Source: CBDTTW01 sp965363675 (lineage in GTDB: Bacteria > Bacteroidota > Rhodothermia > Rhodothermales > DASSAV01). Taken from it: a stretch of 32,086 bases of DNA. The stretch is from NCBI GenBank assembly GCA_965363675.1, contig CBDTTW010000013.1:1-32086 (forward strand). The letters run 5' to 3'. Shown one piece after another: positions 15,651-24,198 of the stretch. A model generated the notes under the pieces. The model was not told the DNA's origin. It saw nothing but the letters and a program-made list of their open reading frames with translations, and did not search any database. The first letter of the stretch is position 1. Every line of letters starts with the position of its first letter. The position numbers and the translations under genes are program-made.

Positions 15651-16484
15651 TCAGGCTCCGCCCAGCAGCAGGCCAAGCTCCTGCGAGTCGCGCAGGTAGG
15701 CTGCAAAGGCCGCCTGCGCCTCGGCGCTCAGCCGAAAGCGCGGGTGCGTGCGCACATCCCGGCGCACATGCCGCGACCACACGTAGGCCGCCAGGGCGCC
15801 GGGACCGTTGCGCAGCCGCCGCTCGAAGTGCGACACATCCCAGGTGTTGCTGCCGTGAAAGCTGCGGATGAACAAGTACGAGAGCGCCTTCGGGAGGCGC
15901 GCCACCGCCGCCGGAGGGAACTGCTGAAGGTACAGGGTGTCCTCGGCCTTGCGCAGCGTAGGGTACCGCAGCGCGTCGTTGCGGCGGTGTACGATCGTGC
16001 CGGGCACGCCTCCGGAGAGCGGCCCGACGTAGGCATGGCGCGTATAGGGCGGCACGTCGAGGTGCATGAGCGCTCCCGAGAGCACGCACGCCTCGGCGGC
16101 TCCGGCTCGCAGCGGCGCCGTCTGGCGCTCCAGGCGCTCCGGGTGGTACCAGTCGTCGTCGTCCCACTGCGCCACATATTCCCCGCGCGCCGCCTCCAGG
16201 GCGACGTTGCGCAGCGCCCCGAGCACCTGACGCGGCGTGCGGGGCAAGCGGATGTATTGCAAGCGCTCCGGGGGCACGTCCTGCAGCGCCTCGTCCAGCG
16301 GCTCCTCGCCGTCGTCCACGACGATGAGTTCCGCCGAAGGGTAGGTCTGGCTCAGGAAACAGCGCACCGCGCGCCGGCAGAGGCGCCGCCGGTTGGCCGT
16401 CACCATGAGGCAACTGACGAGCGGAGCGAGCGCAGCGGAGTCGGCGGACACGGGAAATCCGGCTAAGGAAGGATTATGGACCAA
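15651..16484 (-). CDS. GT2 family glycosyltransferase
   Basis: Inverting GT-A fold glycosyltransferase, 277 residues. The nucleotide-binding start PLVSCLMVTANRRRLCRRAV (21-40) is followed by SQTYPSAELIVVDDGE (45-60) and the metal-binding DxD region AQWDDDDWYHPER (105-117). The segment RKAEDTLYLQQF (about 175) supplies the ED acceptor motif. No membrane segment is visible, so it is a cytosolic enzyme using a soluble or membrane-surface acceptor. The N-terminal strand requires a start upstream of the first ATG (16406): TTG 16484 and GTG 16451 are both possible. It leads a three-gene unit with the GT4-like gene and the flippase-like protein, and is divergent from the MaoC gene across a 144-base gap. 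Confidence 0.87.
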   Translation of the reverse strand: MVHNPSLAGFPVSADSAALAPLVSCLMVTANRRRLCRRAVRCFLSQTYPSAELIVVDDGEEPLDEALQDVPPERLQYIRLPRTPRQVLGALRNVALEAARGEYVAQWDDDDWYHPERLERQTAPLRAGAAEACVLSGALMHLDVPPYTRHAYVGPLSGGVPGTIVHRRNDALRYPTLRKAEDTLYLQQFPPAAVARLPKALSYLFIRSFHGSNTWDVSHFERRLRNGPGALAAYVWSRHVRRDVRTHPRFRLSAEAQAAFAAYLRDSQELGLLLGGA

Positions 16485-16504
16485 ATGTCAGCATACCCAC
16501 GCCC

Positions 16505-16529
16505 TGAAACGCTTGTTTCGTGCGTTTCA
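16505..16529. repeat. Inverted repeat in the GT2/MaoC divergent promoter region
   Basis: TGAAACGC (16505-16512) and GCGTTTCA (16522-16529) are perfect 8-base inverted repeats separated by 9 bases. They lie 21-45 bases upstream of the GT2 start (minus) and about 100 bases upstream of the MaoC start (plus). The geometry fits a dimeric regulator's operator or a leader hairpin of the GT2 transcript. The protein that would bind is unknown. Confidence 0.45.
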
Positions 16530-16628
16530 AATGAAGCCCCTCATCCCCCGGCCTTGCTTCGCCTTCCTTTTATCCGCGCTTTTTCGTTAACTTCGCTTTT
16601 CCGTTCACCAGCCCCCTCTCTGCGGATC

Positions 16629-17072
16629 ATGTACACGTTCGACAACCTGGAAATCGGGCAATCCTTTCGGTGCCTGCGCACGATTACGATGGAAGACGTG
16701 CGCCAGTTCGCCCTCGTAACCGGAGACGACAACCCGATCCACGTCGACGAGGAGTACGCCGGCCGCAGCCGCTTCGGAAAGCCCGTCGTGCACGGGGTGC
16801 TGCTCCTCGGCATCATCTCCAAGGTGCTCGGGCGCGACTTCCCCGGCCACGGCAGCATCGCCGTCTCGATTGCCTGCCGCTTCCTGCGCCCGGTGCCGGT
16901 CGGCTCGGAGATCGCCGTCGAGGTCAAGGTGGCCGAGAAGATCGAGAAGCACCGCCACGTCAAGGGACGCGTATATATCTACCTCGGCTCGAAGATGATT
17001 CTCTCCGGCGAGGCCGTCCTGATCCCGCCGGAGCCTGAGGAGGCCGAGCCTACCGCTGCGTCGGAAGCTTGA
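16629..17072 (+). CDS. MaoC-like (R)-specific enoyl-CoA hydratase
   Basis: Single hot-dog fold protein of 147 residues of the MaoC/PhaJ type, which hydrates trans-2-enoyl-CoA (or enoyl-ACP) to the (R)-3-hydroxyacyl form. The catalytic motif is plain: TGDDNPIHVDEEYA with Asp33 and His38 spaced as in PhaJ, followed by RFGKPVVHG (48-56). The acyl substrate cannot be read; roles in fatty-acid or polyester metabolism are possible. ATG 16629 gives the normal N-terminus; the frame is open upstream to 16476 but the extra part crosses the promoter region. It seems to be a single-gene unit. Its 3' end overlaps the convergent M48 gene by 23 bases. Confidence 0.88.
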   Translation: MYTFDNLEIGQSFRCLRTITMEDVRQFALVTGDDNPIHVDEEYAGRSRFGKPVVHGVLLLGIISKVLGRDFPGHGSIAVSIACRFLRPVPVGSEIAVEVKVAEKIEKHRHVKGRVYIYLGSKMILSGEAVLIPPEPEEAEPTAASEA

Positions 17073-18543
17073 GCAGCGTCCCCCGCTCGATGGGGTCGTT
17101 CAGGCTCACCTGATTCAGGATCGCCAGTTCTTCCGCCGTCATGCCGGGCGGCAGCGTCGAGGGCAGGAACGTCCGGAAGGCCGCCGTACGCGGGGCCGCC
17201 ACGACGTTTACGACCGTAGGCTTGATGTTCAGAATCCGGCTGTCGTTGATCGGCTCCAGGTTTTGCATCACGCGGGTAAACGCATCCCGGTGCTGCGCGA
17301 AGGTGTTGGCCGCGCTGTAACCGGTGAAAGCATATACGGCGTTGTTGTAGCTCTGGTAATACGTGAGCACCCGCACGGCGCCGCCCTGTTGCGTTTGGGC
17401 GCTCGCCAGCACATAGTACGCGCCGTTGCGTCCTGAGCGTACGGGGCCGCTTTCCTCGACCTGCAAGCCCTGCTGCCCCGCGAACGCTTGGGCCGCCGCC
17501 TGCGGCGAGGCCGCGTTGGAGATGCTGAAGATGAGCACCGCCGACTGATCCTGATTCACCATGGCCACCTGCGACGGCTGGTTGATGACCTGGAAGCCCG
17601 ACGGGATCGGGAAGCGGAAGCGCAAGTCCGGATGGTAGAAAAAGCCGCTTTCTACGAAGCCTTGTCGCGGGTTCTCCCCGAGCGTCACGCCTTCGATTTC
17701 GTTCAGGAATTCGCGGGCGCGCACTTCGTTCATGGCATAGCGGCCTTCGTATTCCGCTGCGATTTTCGGGATGCGCACTTCGCGCTCGCCCGGATCGGGG
17801 TGCGTGGACATGAACGACGGGATGCCCCCTTCGCTGCCTGCCGCAAGGCGTTTCAGCGACGTGAACAGCGCCGCGCCCTCCGACGCCTTGTAGTTCGACA
17901 TCGCCGCGTACTGCACCCCGAGCGCATCGGACTCGCGCTCGTCGTCGCGGCCATAGCTGAGCAGCAGCAGTTGCGTCGCCGTACTGCCGGCGTTCAGCAG
18001 GTCTCCGGCCGGGAGACCCAGCACTTCCTGCCCGAGGATGGCCCCTCCCAGAATGCCGATCTGGCCGATTTGCTGCTCGAAGGCGCGTTTCGAGGAGTGG
18101 CGCGCCGCCACATGGCCGATTTCGTGCCCCAGGACGACGGCAAGCTGCGCCTCGTTATCCAGATGGGTCAGCAGTCCACGCGTGACATAGATATAGCCTC
18201 CCGGCAACGCAAAGGCGTTCACGACAGGGCTATCGAGCACCGTAAACGTGAACGGCGTGTTGCGAAACTCCGGATCGGTGTCGGCCCGCCGCAAGTGGCT
18301 TTTGGAAAGCACGTCCTGCCCGACGCGGTTGACGTACTGCTGCAAGCCGGGGTCGTCGTACAGGCCGAACTGCGCTACGATCTGCGGGTGCGACTCTTTG
18401 CCTAGTTGCTGCTCTTGCTGCCAGGTATAGCCGTAGGCGCGCTTCTTGCCGCTGACGGGATTTTTGGAGACGGCGCAGGCCGATACGTTCAGCAGCAGGA
18501 TCACGGCGGCGAGGCAGGCCGCGAAACGTTTCACGTGGAACAT
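17050..18543 (-). CDS. M48 family metalloprotease, lipoprotein
   Basis: Zinc protease of the BepA/LoiP-like M48 type acting in the periplasm. The signal peptide ends in a lipobox VSAC, so Cys23 is the likely lipidated residue. The catalytic HEIGH is at 140-144 (zinc His140 and His144, Glu141 as base), and the third ligand is a Glu in DERESDALG (about 202). The region after 330 (RFRFPIPSGFQVINQPSQVA) is a separate beta domain, and the end (MTAEELAILNQVSLNDPIE) resembles a LysM-like fragment. Such proteins handle outer-membrane protein quality control. ATG 18543 gives MFHVKRFAAC; FHVK is encoded by a parS-like site lying across the first codons. The frame is open to 18594, but the signal peptide favours 18543. 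It follows recF by 122 bases. Confidence 0.92.
   Translation of the reverse strand: MFHVKRFAACLAAVILLLNVSACAVSKNPVSGKKRAYGYTWQQEQQLGKESHPQIVAQFGLYDDPGLQQYVNRVGQDVLSKSHLRRADTDPEFRNTPFTFTVLDSPVVNAFALPGGYIYVTRGLLTHLDNEAQLAVVLGHEIGHVAARHSSKRAFEQQIGQIGILGGAILGQEVLGLPAGDLLNAGSTATQLLLLSYGRDDERESDALGVQYAAMSNYKASEGAALFTSLKRLAAGSEGGIPSFMSTHPDPGEREVRIPKIAAEYEGRYAMNEVRAREFLNEIEGVTLGENPRQGFVESGFFYHPDLRFRFPIPSGFQVINQPSQVAMVNQDQSAVLIFSISNAASPQAAAQAFAGQQGLQVEESGPVRSGRNGAYYVLASAQTQQGGAVRVLTYYQSYNNAVYAFTGYSAANTFAQHRDAFTRVMQNLEPINDSRILNIKPTVVNVVAAPRTAAFRTFLPSTLPPGMTAEELAILNQVSLNDPIERGTLLKLPTQR
18527..18542. other. parS-like ParB-binding site (near-perfect)
   Basis: On the minus strand the 16 bases read TGTTCCACGTGAAACG, matching the bacterial parS consensus TGTTNCACGTGAAACA at 15 of 16 positions. 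The core CACGTG is intact. It covers codons 1-6 of the M48 lipoprotein gene and so encodes FHVK, as parS sites in other bacteria often do. A 10-base palindrome GAAACGTTTC (18523-18532) overlaps its edge. ParB binding to nucleate the segregation complex is the expected role. Confidence 0.8.
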
Positions 18544-18665
18544 TGAGGTGGGGGATAGGCGGAAGAGGGCGGTAGTCTCCCCGTTATTCTGCACTGAGAG
18601 GCAGTAGATCCCCGAATGCAGGGGCGCGCGCCCAACGTCACAGCATTGTTCCCAAACGCCGGTCC

Positions 18666-19784
18666 TCAGGCGATCTCTTGCGCCTTGTTTTCGGCGGCCG
18701 ATAGATCCAGGTGCGGCTCCAACAGGCGCAGGGAAGTCGTCGTCAGGACGGACTGCGGCGCGTCTGGGGCGGAGAGGTATCCCAGCAGACGCTCCGTCCG
18801 CTCCTCGTCGAGGCTGCCGAAGATGTCGTCCAGCAGCAACAGGGGCTCCTCCGCAAGGGAAGCTCGGAAGTACGTTACCTGCGCCAGCCGCAGCGCCGTC
18901 ACGAACGTACGGATCTGCCCCTGGGAAGCATGCTTGCGCAGCTCACCCCCGCCGAGCAGCAGGCGCAAATCGTCGAGGTGGGGGCCGACGAGCGTACGCC
19001 CTGCCTTGCGCTCGCGGCGGGATACCGCGCGCAGGCGCTCCTCCAACGGCGGCGCTGCAGCCCCCTCGGCATCGGGAGCCGCAGCATCTGAGGAGGCGTA
19101 TTGCACGTCGGGCGTCTCGGAGGCGCCGCCCAGCAGCGCGTACGCTTCCAGCAGGTGCGGGCGGAACTGCGTTAGAAACCCCGCACGCGCCGCCAGTACG
19201 GCCGCCCCCGCCGACGCCAGCTCCTGCGTCCACGTGTCCAGCAGCAACTCGGACTCGCCGGCAAAGCGGCCCTGCCGCAACTGAAACAGCAGCTCGTTGC
19301 GCTGCCGCAGCACACGCCGGTACTGAAGCAGATGGCGCAGGTAACGCGGCGACGCCTGGCTCAGCACGCCGTCGAGGTAGTGGCGGCGTTCCGACGGGCC
19401 GCCCTCTCCGAGCGCCATGTCCGCCGGCGAGAGCAGCACGAGCGGCAAGATCCCAACGAATTCAGAGATCCGGGAAACCGATGCCCGGTTCACGGTTATA
19501 TGCTTCCCGGCTTGCGGGTCGAAAAGCAACCGCACCTGCACCTCCGGCCGCCGCAGGGTGGTAAAGTGCGCATCCACCTCGAAAAAAGGCGTTCCCCAGC
19601 GCAGCGCCTGCGCATCCAGATGCGTCAGAAAGCTCCGGGATAGGCAGACGTAATAAATAGCCTCCAGGATGTTGGTTTTCCCGGCTCCGTTTCTGCCATA
19701 CAACACGTTAATGCCCGGCGCAAAGCTTAGCTGCGCCTCGGCATGGGCCCGGAAGTTGCGCAGATGAATGCTACGGATGCGCAT
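18666..19784 (-). CDS. recF: DNA replication and repair protein RecF
   Basis: SMC-like ATPase that, with RecO and RecR, loads RecA at single-strand gaps. Walker A is YGRNGAGKT (29-37), followed by the RecF-typical NILEAIYYVCLSRSF. Other landmarks are LSPADMALGEGGPSERRHYLD, the VGPHLDD segment, the signature ASQGQIRTFVTALRLAQ and Walker B LLLLDDIFGSLD. Length 372 is normal. ATG 19784 gives MRIRSIHLRNFRAH, the usual N-terminus; the frame extends to 19847, but those residues are not family-like. recF is often next to dnaN and gyrB near the origin; here gyrB is 17 kb away and dnaN is absent from the window. It is divergent from murQ across 90 bases and precedes the M48 gene. Confidence 0.96.
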   Translation of the reverse strand: MRIRSIHLRNFRAHAEAQLSFAPGINVLYGRNGAGKTNILEAIYYVCLSRSFLTHLDAQALRWGTPFFEVDAHFTTLRRPEVQVRLLFDPQAGKHITVNRASVSRISEFVGILPLVLLSPADMALGEGGPSERRHYLDGVLSQASPRYLRHLLQYRRVLRQRNELLFQLRQGRFAGESELLLDTWTQELASAGAAVLAARAGFLTQFRPHLLEAYALLGGASETPDVQYASSDAAAPDAEGAAAPPLEERLRAVSRRERKAGRTLVGPHLDDLRLLLGGGELRKHASQGQIRTFVTALRLAQVTYFRASLAEEPLLLLDDIFGSLDEERTERLLGYLSAPDAPQSVLTTTSLRLLEPHLDLSAAENKAQEIA

Positions 19785-19842
19785 AGCGCCCTGGAAATGC
19801 GTGGAGAGGGCCGACGCCCTGCACCCGAAGCAAGGCGAGCGC

Positions 19843-19852
19843 GCCAAGATAC
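19843..19852 (-). promoter_or_regulatory. Putative promoter -10 element of recF (GTATCTTGGC)
   Basis: Minus-strand GTATCTTGGC, identical in ten bases to the element upstream of gyrB, 58 bases before the recF ATG. TATCTTGG resembles the Bacteroidota TAnnTTTG element. The 17-base-upstream position holds no good -35 hexamer. The call rests on the recurrence at gyrB, recF and (partly) rpmH. Confidence 0.38.
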
Positions 19853-19874
19853 CACATTAGCCCCGTATGCCTGA

Positions 19875-20819
19875 ATGACCTCCGAGCAAACCTTGTTCGC
19901 CGAACTGGCGCGCACCGCCACCGAGCAGCGCAACCCGCACTCGGTGAATATAGACCGCGCCGCCGTCACCGAGATCCTGGAGACGATCAACACCGAAGAT
20001 CACCTTGTGCCCATCGCCGTGCGGCGCGAGATTCCGTACATCGCTCAGGCCGTCGAGATCCTCGTCGAGGCTTTCCGCCAAGGCGGGCGGCTGTTCTACG
20101 TGGGGGCCGGCACGAGCGGACGGCTTGGCGTCCTGGACGCTTCGGAATGCCCGCCTACCTATGGAGCGCCGCCGGAAATGGTGCAGGGGCTCATCGCCGG
20201 CGGCCGCGAGGCCATGTTTCGCGCGCAGGAAGGCGCCGAGGACCGCCCCGAGGAGGGCGCCAAGGCGCTCGACGCGGCGGGTCTGCGCCCCGGCGACGTG
20301 GTGTGCGGCATCGCGGCCAGCAAGCGTACGCCCTTTGTCATCGGGGCGGTGCAGTACGCCCGCGCGCGCGGCTGCAAAACCCTTTATGTAACCTGCACCC
20401 CCCGCGCGGCGTTCGATCTGGAGGTGGACGTCGCCATTTGCGCGGTCGTAGGGCCGGAGGTCATCATGGGTTCGACGCGCATGAAAAGCGGGACCGCACA
20501 GAAGCTCATCCTCAACATGCTCTCGACGGCCGCCATGGTCCGGCTCGGCAAGGTGTACGAAAACATGATGATCGACTTGCAGATGACCAACGCCAAGCTG
20601 GTCGAGCGCAGCAAGCGCATCGTGATGCAGGTGACCGGCCTCGGCTACGACGCGGCGGCGGCCCTGCTGGAAGCCTCCGGCGGCCACGTCAAGACGGCCC
20701 TGGTGATGCACTTTGCCGCCGTCGAGGCGGCGGCGGCGCGGCGGCTGCTCGACCAGAGCGGCGGCTTCGTCCGCGACGCCATCCAGATGCACCGCCCTTC
20801 CGCTTCCCAGCCCGCCTGA
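19875..20819 (+). CDS. murQ: N-acetylmuramic acid 6-phosphate etherase
   Basis: MurQ cleaves the lactyl ether of MurNAc-6-phosphate to give GlcNAc-6-phosphate and D-lactate, a cytosolic step in peptidoglycan recycling. The SIS fold is clear: YVGAGTSGRLGVLDASECPP (75-94) with the catalytic Glu91, and the second Glu in QEGAED (about 122), then GIAASKRTPF and STRMKSGTAQKL for the sugar-phosphate. Length 314 is normal and ATG 19875 starts it well. No recycling partner (anmK, a MurNAc transporter, nagZ) is next to it. Glucokinase-regulatory-like proteins share this fold but are usually longer. mfd starts 1 base after its stop, so the two are co-transcribed, an unrelated pairing probably reflecting promoter sharing. 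Confidence 0.94.
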   Translation: MTSEQTLFAELARTATEQRNPHSVNIDRAAVTEILETINTEDHLVPIAVRREIPYIAQAVEILVEAFRQGGRLFYVGAGTSGRLGVLDASECPPTYGAPPEMVQGLIAGGREAMFRAQEGAEDRPEEGAKALDAAGLRPGDVVCGIAASKRTPFVIGAVQYARARGCKTLYVTCTPRAAFDLEVDVAICAVVGPEVIMGSTRMKSGTAQKLILNMLSTAAMVRLGKVYENMMIDLQMTNAKLVERSKRIVMQVTGLGYDAAAALLEASGGHVKTALVMHFAAVEAAAARRLLDQSGGFVRDAIQMHRPSASQPA

Positions 20820-20820
20820 C

Positions 20821-23800
20821 ATGATCGAACGCATCGAAGAAATCATCGCCCGCACCGCCTCGGCTCCGGAGCTTCAGGGGGTGCTGGAAAGCCTGCGCAG
20901 CGGCGCGCGCACCCTCCACGTCCACGACGCTTCCGGCTCTCTGGCCTCCTTTCTGGCCTTGCACCTTTTCCGGGGACTGGGCAAAACCGTGCTCGTGCTG
21001 ACCCCTACCGAGGACGAAGCCGCTTACATGCTGAGCGACCTGGAGACCGCTGAGGGCGAAACGCCGCTGCTCCGCTTCCCGGCCACTGGGGCGCGCCCGT
21101 ACGACCTGGAGCAAGTGCCCGAGCCCGCCACGCTCGTGCTCCGCAGCGACACCCTGCACCGCCTCAGCCAGGGCGAAGCCGCCATCGTGGCGGCCTCCGC
21201 CGGAGCCATCGCGGAAAAGGCCCCGCCCCGCGAGGTGGTGCAAGAGGCCGTTCTGCAACTCGTCCCGGGGCAGGACCGCGATCCCGAAGCGCTCATCGCG
21301 GAGATCATGGCGCTCGGCTTCGAGCGCGTCGAGTTCGTGCAGATGCCCGGCGACCTGGCCGTGCGCGGCGGCATCGTGGATGTGTACCCGTTCACGGGGG
21401 CGCTCCCGCTGCGCATCGAGTTCTTCGGCGACGTGATCGACTCCGTCCGCGAGTTCGACCCGAAGACGCAGCGCTCGACGGCGCGGCTGGCCTCGGCGCG
21501 CATCGTGCCCAACATCGGCCGGGCCGCTGCGGGCGACGCGGCGGCCCCCGTGGCCGCCCTCGACTTTCTGCCCCCCGACGCCATCGTGCTCGTCAAGGAT
21601 GCGCCGCTCGTGGCCGAGCGCCTCGAAGCGCTCGGGCGGCAGGCGCACGAGGTCTACGCGCACCTCGCCCCCGAAGTCCAGGCGGCGCAGCTTCCTCCCG
21701 AACGGTTGTACGTCCAACCCGGCGAGGTGGAGGCCCTTTTGTCGAACCGTCAGACGGTTGCCTGCGGGACGCTGTTTCGGAAAGAGCCGCACGCTGCGCA
21801 TACGCTCGGCGGGCGGGCGCAGCCGCCCTTCAACAGCGCCATCGGGCTTTTGCGCAACCAGTTGCTCGAAAACCGCGTGCGCGGCGTCGAAAGCGTGATT
21901 CTCTGCGACAGCCTCGGGCAGTCGCGCCGCCTGCATGATCTGCTGCAATCCGAGGACGGCGATTTGCCGTGCACCCTGCTCGTCGAGACGCTCCACGAAG
22001 GCTTCGAGGCGCCGCGGTTGCGCCTGGCCGTCTACACCGACCACCAGATTTTCAACCGCTACCACCGCCCGACGAGCCGGCGGCGACGCCGGGCCGCCGG
22101 CGGCCTCTCGCTCCGCGAGGTGCAGAACCTCAACCCCGGCGACTTCGTCGTGCATATCGACTACGGCATCGGCAAGTTCGCCGGCATGGAGCGCATCGTC
22201 GTGCGCGGCAAGCATCAGGACGCCGTGCGCGTGCTTTTCGCCGAGAACGATTTGCTCTACGTCAACGTGAACGCGCTGTACAAGCTGCAAAAGTACAGCG
22301 GCAAGGAGGGCCATCAGCCCAAGCTCACCAAGCTCGGTACGGGGCAGTGGGAGCGCTCGAAGGCGCGGGCCAAGAAGCGCGTCAAGGAGCTGGCCCGCGA
22401 CCTGATCCATTTGTATGCCGCCCGCAAGCAGGCGCGGGGCCATGCCTTTCCGCCCGACTCGGTCTGGCAGCAGGAAATGGAAGCGGCCTTCCAGTACGAG
22501 GACACCCCGGACCAGGCCGCCGCCGCCGAAGCCGTCAAGGAGGACATGCGCCAGCAAGCCCCCATGGACCGGCTCGTCTGCGGCGACGTAGGCTTCGGCA
22601 AAACCGAAATCGCCGTGCGCGCCGCTTTCAAAGCCGTCCAGGACGGCAAGCAGGTGGCCGTGCTCGTCCCGACGACGATCCTGGCCGAGCAGCACCAGCA
22701 GACGTTTGCCCGGCGCCTGGCAGGCTATCCGGTGCGCATCGAGGCCATTTCGCGCTTCAAGTCCGCCAAGGAGCAGAAAGCCATCATCGAGCGGCTGGAG
22801 CGCGGCGAGTTGGACATCCTCATCGGCACGCACCGGCTGGTCTCCAAAGACGTTCGGTTCAAGAACCTCGGGTTGCTCATCATCGACGAGGAGCAGCGCT
22901 TCGGCGTAGCCTCGAAGGAGCGCCTGCGTCACTTGCGCGCTGAGGTGGACACACTTACCCTCACGGCCACCCCCATCCCACGCACGCTCCAGTTCTCTCT
23001 CCTCGGCGCGCGCGACCTTTCCATCATCAGCACCCCCCCGCCCAATCGCCAGCCCATCCAGACGGAGATCCATACCTTCGACAAGGCGCTTATCCGCGAC
23101 GCCATTCTCTACGAGACCACCCGTGGGGGGCAGGTGTTTTTCATTCACAACCGCGTGCACGACATCGAGCGCATGGCCGACACGCTCCAAGCGCTCCTGC
23201 CGGAGACGCGCTTCCGGACGGCGCACGGCCAGATGCAGGGCCGCCAGCTCGAAGCGGTCATGGCCGACTTCATCGACCACAAGTTCGACGTGCTGGTAAG
23301 CACCAACATCATCGAGAGCGGCCTGGACATCTCGAACGCCAACACCATCATCATCAACAACGCCGATCACTTCGGCCTGTCGGAGCTGCACCAGTTGCGC
23401 GGACGCGTCGGGCGCTCGGACCGCAAGGCTTTCTGCTACCTGCTCGTGCCCTCTATCCACACGCTCACGCCCGAAGCGCGGCAGCGCCTTCAGGCCGTCG
23501 AGGAATTCAGCGACCTGGGCAGCGGCTTCAACATCGCCATGCGCGACATGGACATTCGCGGGGCAGGCAACATGCTCGGGGCCGAACAAAGCGGCTTCAT
23601 CGAGGAAATCGGCTTCGAGACCTACCACAAGATTCTCGACGAAGCCGTGACCGAACTGCGCACCGAGGAGTTCGCGGAGTTGTTCGAGAAGCCCGTGCCC
23701 GCCGGCCCGGAAACGTCCATAGACGTAGAACTCGACGCGTTCATCCCCGAGACCTATATCGCCAACAATATCGAGAAGCTGAACGTCTACCGCCGCATCA

Positions 23801-24198
23801 GCGAGACCGCCTCGCCCGCGGCGCTCGAAGAGCTGCGCGCCGAGCTGACCGACCGTTTCGGCCCCCTCCCCGAGCAAGTCGAAACGCTGCTCTGCGCCGC
23901 CGGCATGCGCCTCGACGCGGCGGCGTTGCGCCTGCCGCGCGTGGCCTTCAAGAACGAGCGTCTGTTCCTCGATTTGCCCGGCGCCTCCGACGATGCGTAC
24001 TTCTACGACACGCTCTTCCAGCCGCTGCTGGCGGCTCTGGGCGACCTCCCGCACCGCTACGTGCTCAAGGAAACCCCCTCGCGGCTCAAAATCATCGTGC
24101 AGGACGTTCGGAGCCTGAGCGCGGCCGGGGACCTCCTGCAAGGCCTGCATGCCCGCCTGCTCGGAGCGGCGGCGCCGGCGGCTTACGCCTCGGTGTAG
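20821..24198 (+). CDS. mfd: Transcription-repair coupling factor Mfd
   Basis: ATP-driven translocase that removes RNA polymerase stalled at lesions and recruits UvrA. Length 1125 is normal. Domains in order: UvrB-like N-terminal modules (about 1-350), the RNA-polymerase interacting CarD-like Tudor domain (about 430-500, with PGDFVVHIDYGIGKFAGMER), the RecG-like motor with Walker A GDVGFGKTE (588-596), Walker B IIDEEQRFGV (about 686-695), TATPIPRTL and the TRG region ending QLRGRVGRSDRKAFCYL, and the C-terminal regulatory domain (about 970-1080). UvrB-like helicase motifs are lost in the N-terminus as usual. ATG 20821 is 1 base after murQ. The 3' end overlaps the convergent WYL regulator gene by 16 bases. 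uvrA lies 11 kb upstream on the same strand. Confidence 0.98.
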   Translation: MIERIEEIIARTASAPELQGVLESLRSGARTLHVHDASGSLASFLALHLFRGLGKTVLVLTPTEDEAAYMLSDLETAEGETPLLRFPATGARPYDLEQVPEPATLVLRSDTLHRLSQGEAAIVAASAGAIAEKAPPREVVQEAVLQLVPGQDRDPEALIAEIMALGFERVEFVQMPGDLAVRGGIVDVYPFTGALPLRIEFFGDVIDSVREFDPKTQRSTARLASARIVPNIGRAAAGDAAAPVAALDFLPPDAIVLVKDAPLVAERLEALGRQAHEVYAHLAPEVQAAQLPPERLYVQPGEVEALLSNRQTVACGTLFRKEPHAAHTLGGRAQPPFNSAIGLLRNQLLENRVRGVESVILCDSLGQSRRLHDLLQSEDGDLPCTLLVETLHEGFEAPRLRLAVYTDHQIFNRYHRPTSRRRRRAAGGLSLREVQNLNPGDFVVHIDYGIGKFAGMERIVVRGKHQDAVRVLFAENDLLYVNVNALYKLQKYSGKEGHQPKLTKLGTGQWERSKARAKKRVKELARDLIHLYAARKQARGHAFPPDSVWQQEMEAAFQYEDTPDQAAAAEAVKEDMRQQAPMDRLVCGDVGFGKTEIAVRAAFKAVQDGKQVAVLVPTTILAEQHQQTFARRLAGYPVRIEAISRFKSAKEQKAIIERLERGELDILIGTHRLVSKDVRFKNLGLLIIDEEQRFGVASKERLRHLRAEVDTLTLTATPIPRTLQFSLLGARDLSIISTPPPNRQPIQTEIHTFDKALIRDAILYETTRGGQVFFIHNRVHDIERMADTLQALLPETRFRTAHGQMQGRQLEAVMADFIDHKFDVLVSTNIIESGLDISNANTIIINNADHFGLSELHQLRGRVGRSDRKAFCYLLVPSIHTLTPEARQRLQAVEEFSDLGSGFNIAMRDMDIRGAGNMLGAEQSGFIEEIGFETYHKILDEAVTELRTEEFAELFEKPVPAGPETSIDVELDAFIPETYIANNIEKLNVYRRISETASPAALEELRAELTDRFGPLPEQVETLLCAAGMRLDAAALRLPRVAFKNERLFLDLPGASDDAYFYDTLFQPLLAALGDLPHRYVLKETPSRLKIIVQDVRSLSAAGDLLQGLHARLLGAAAPAAYASV

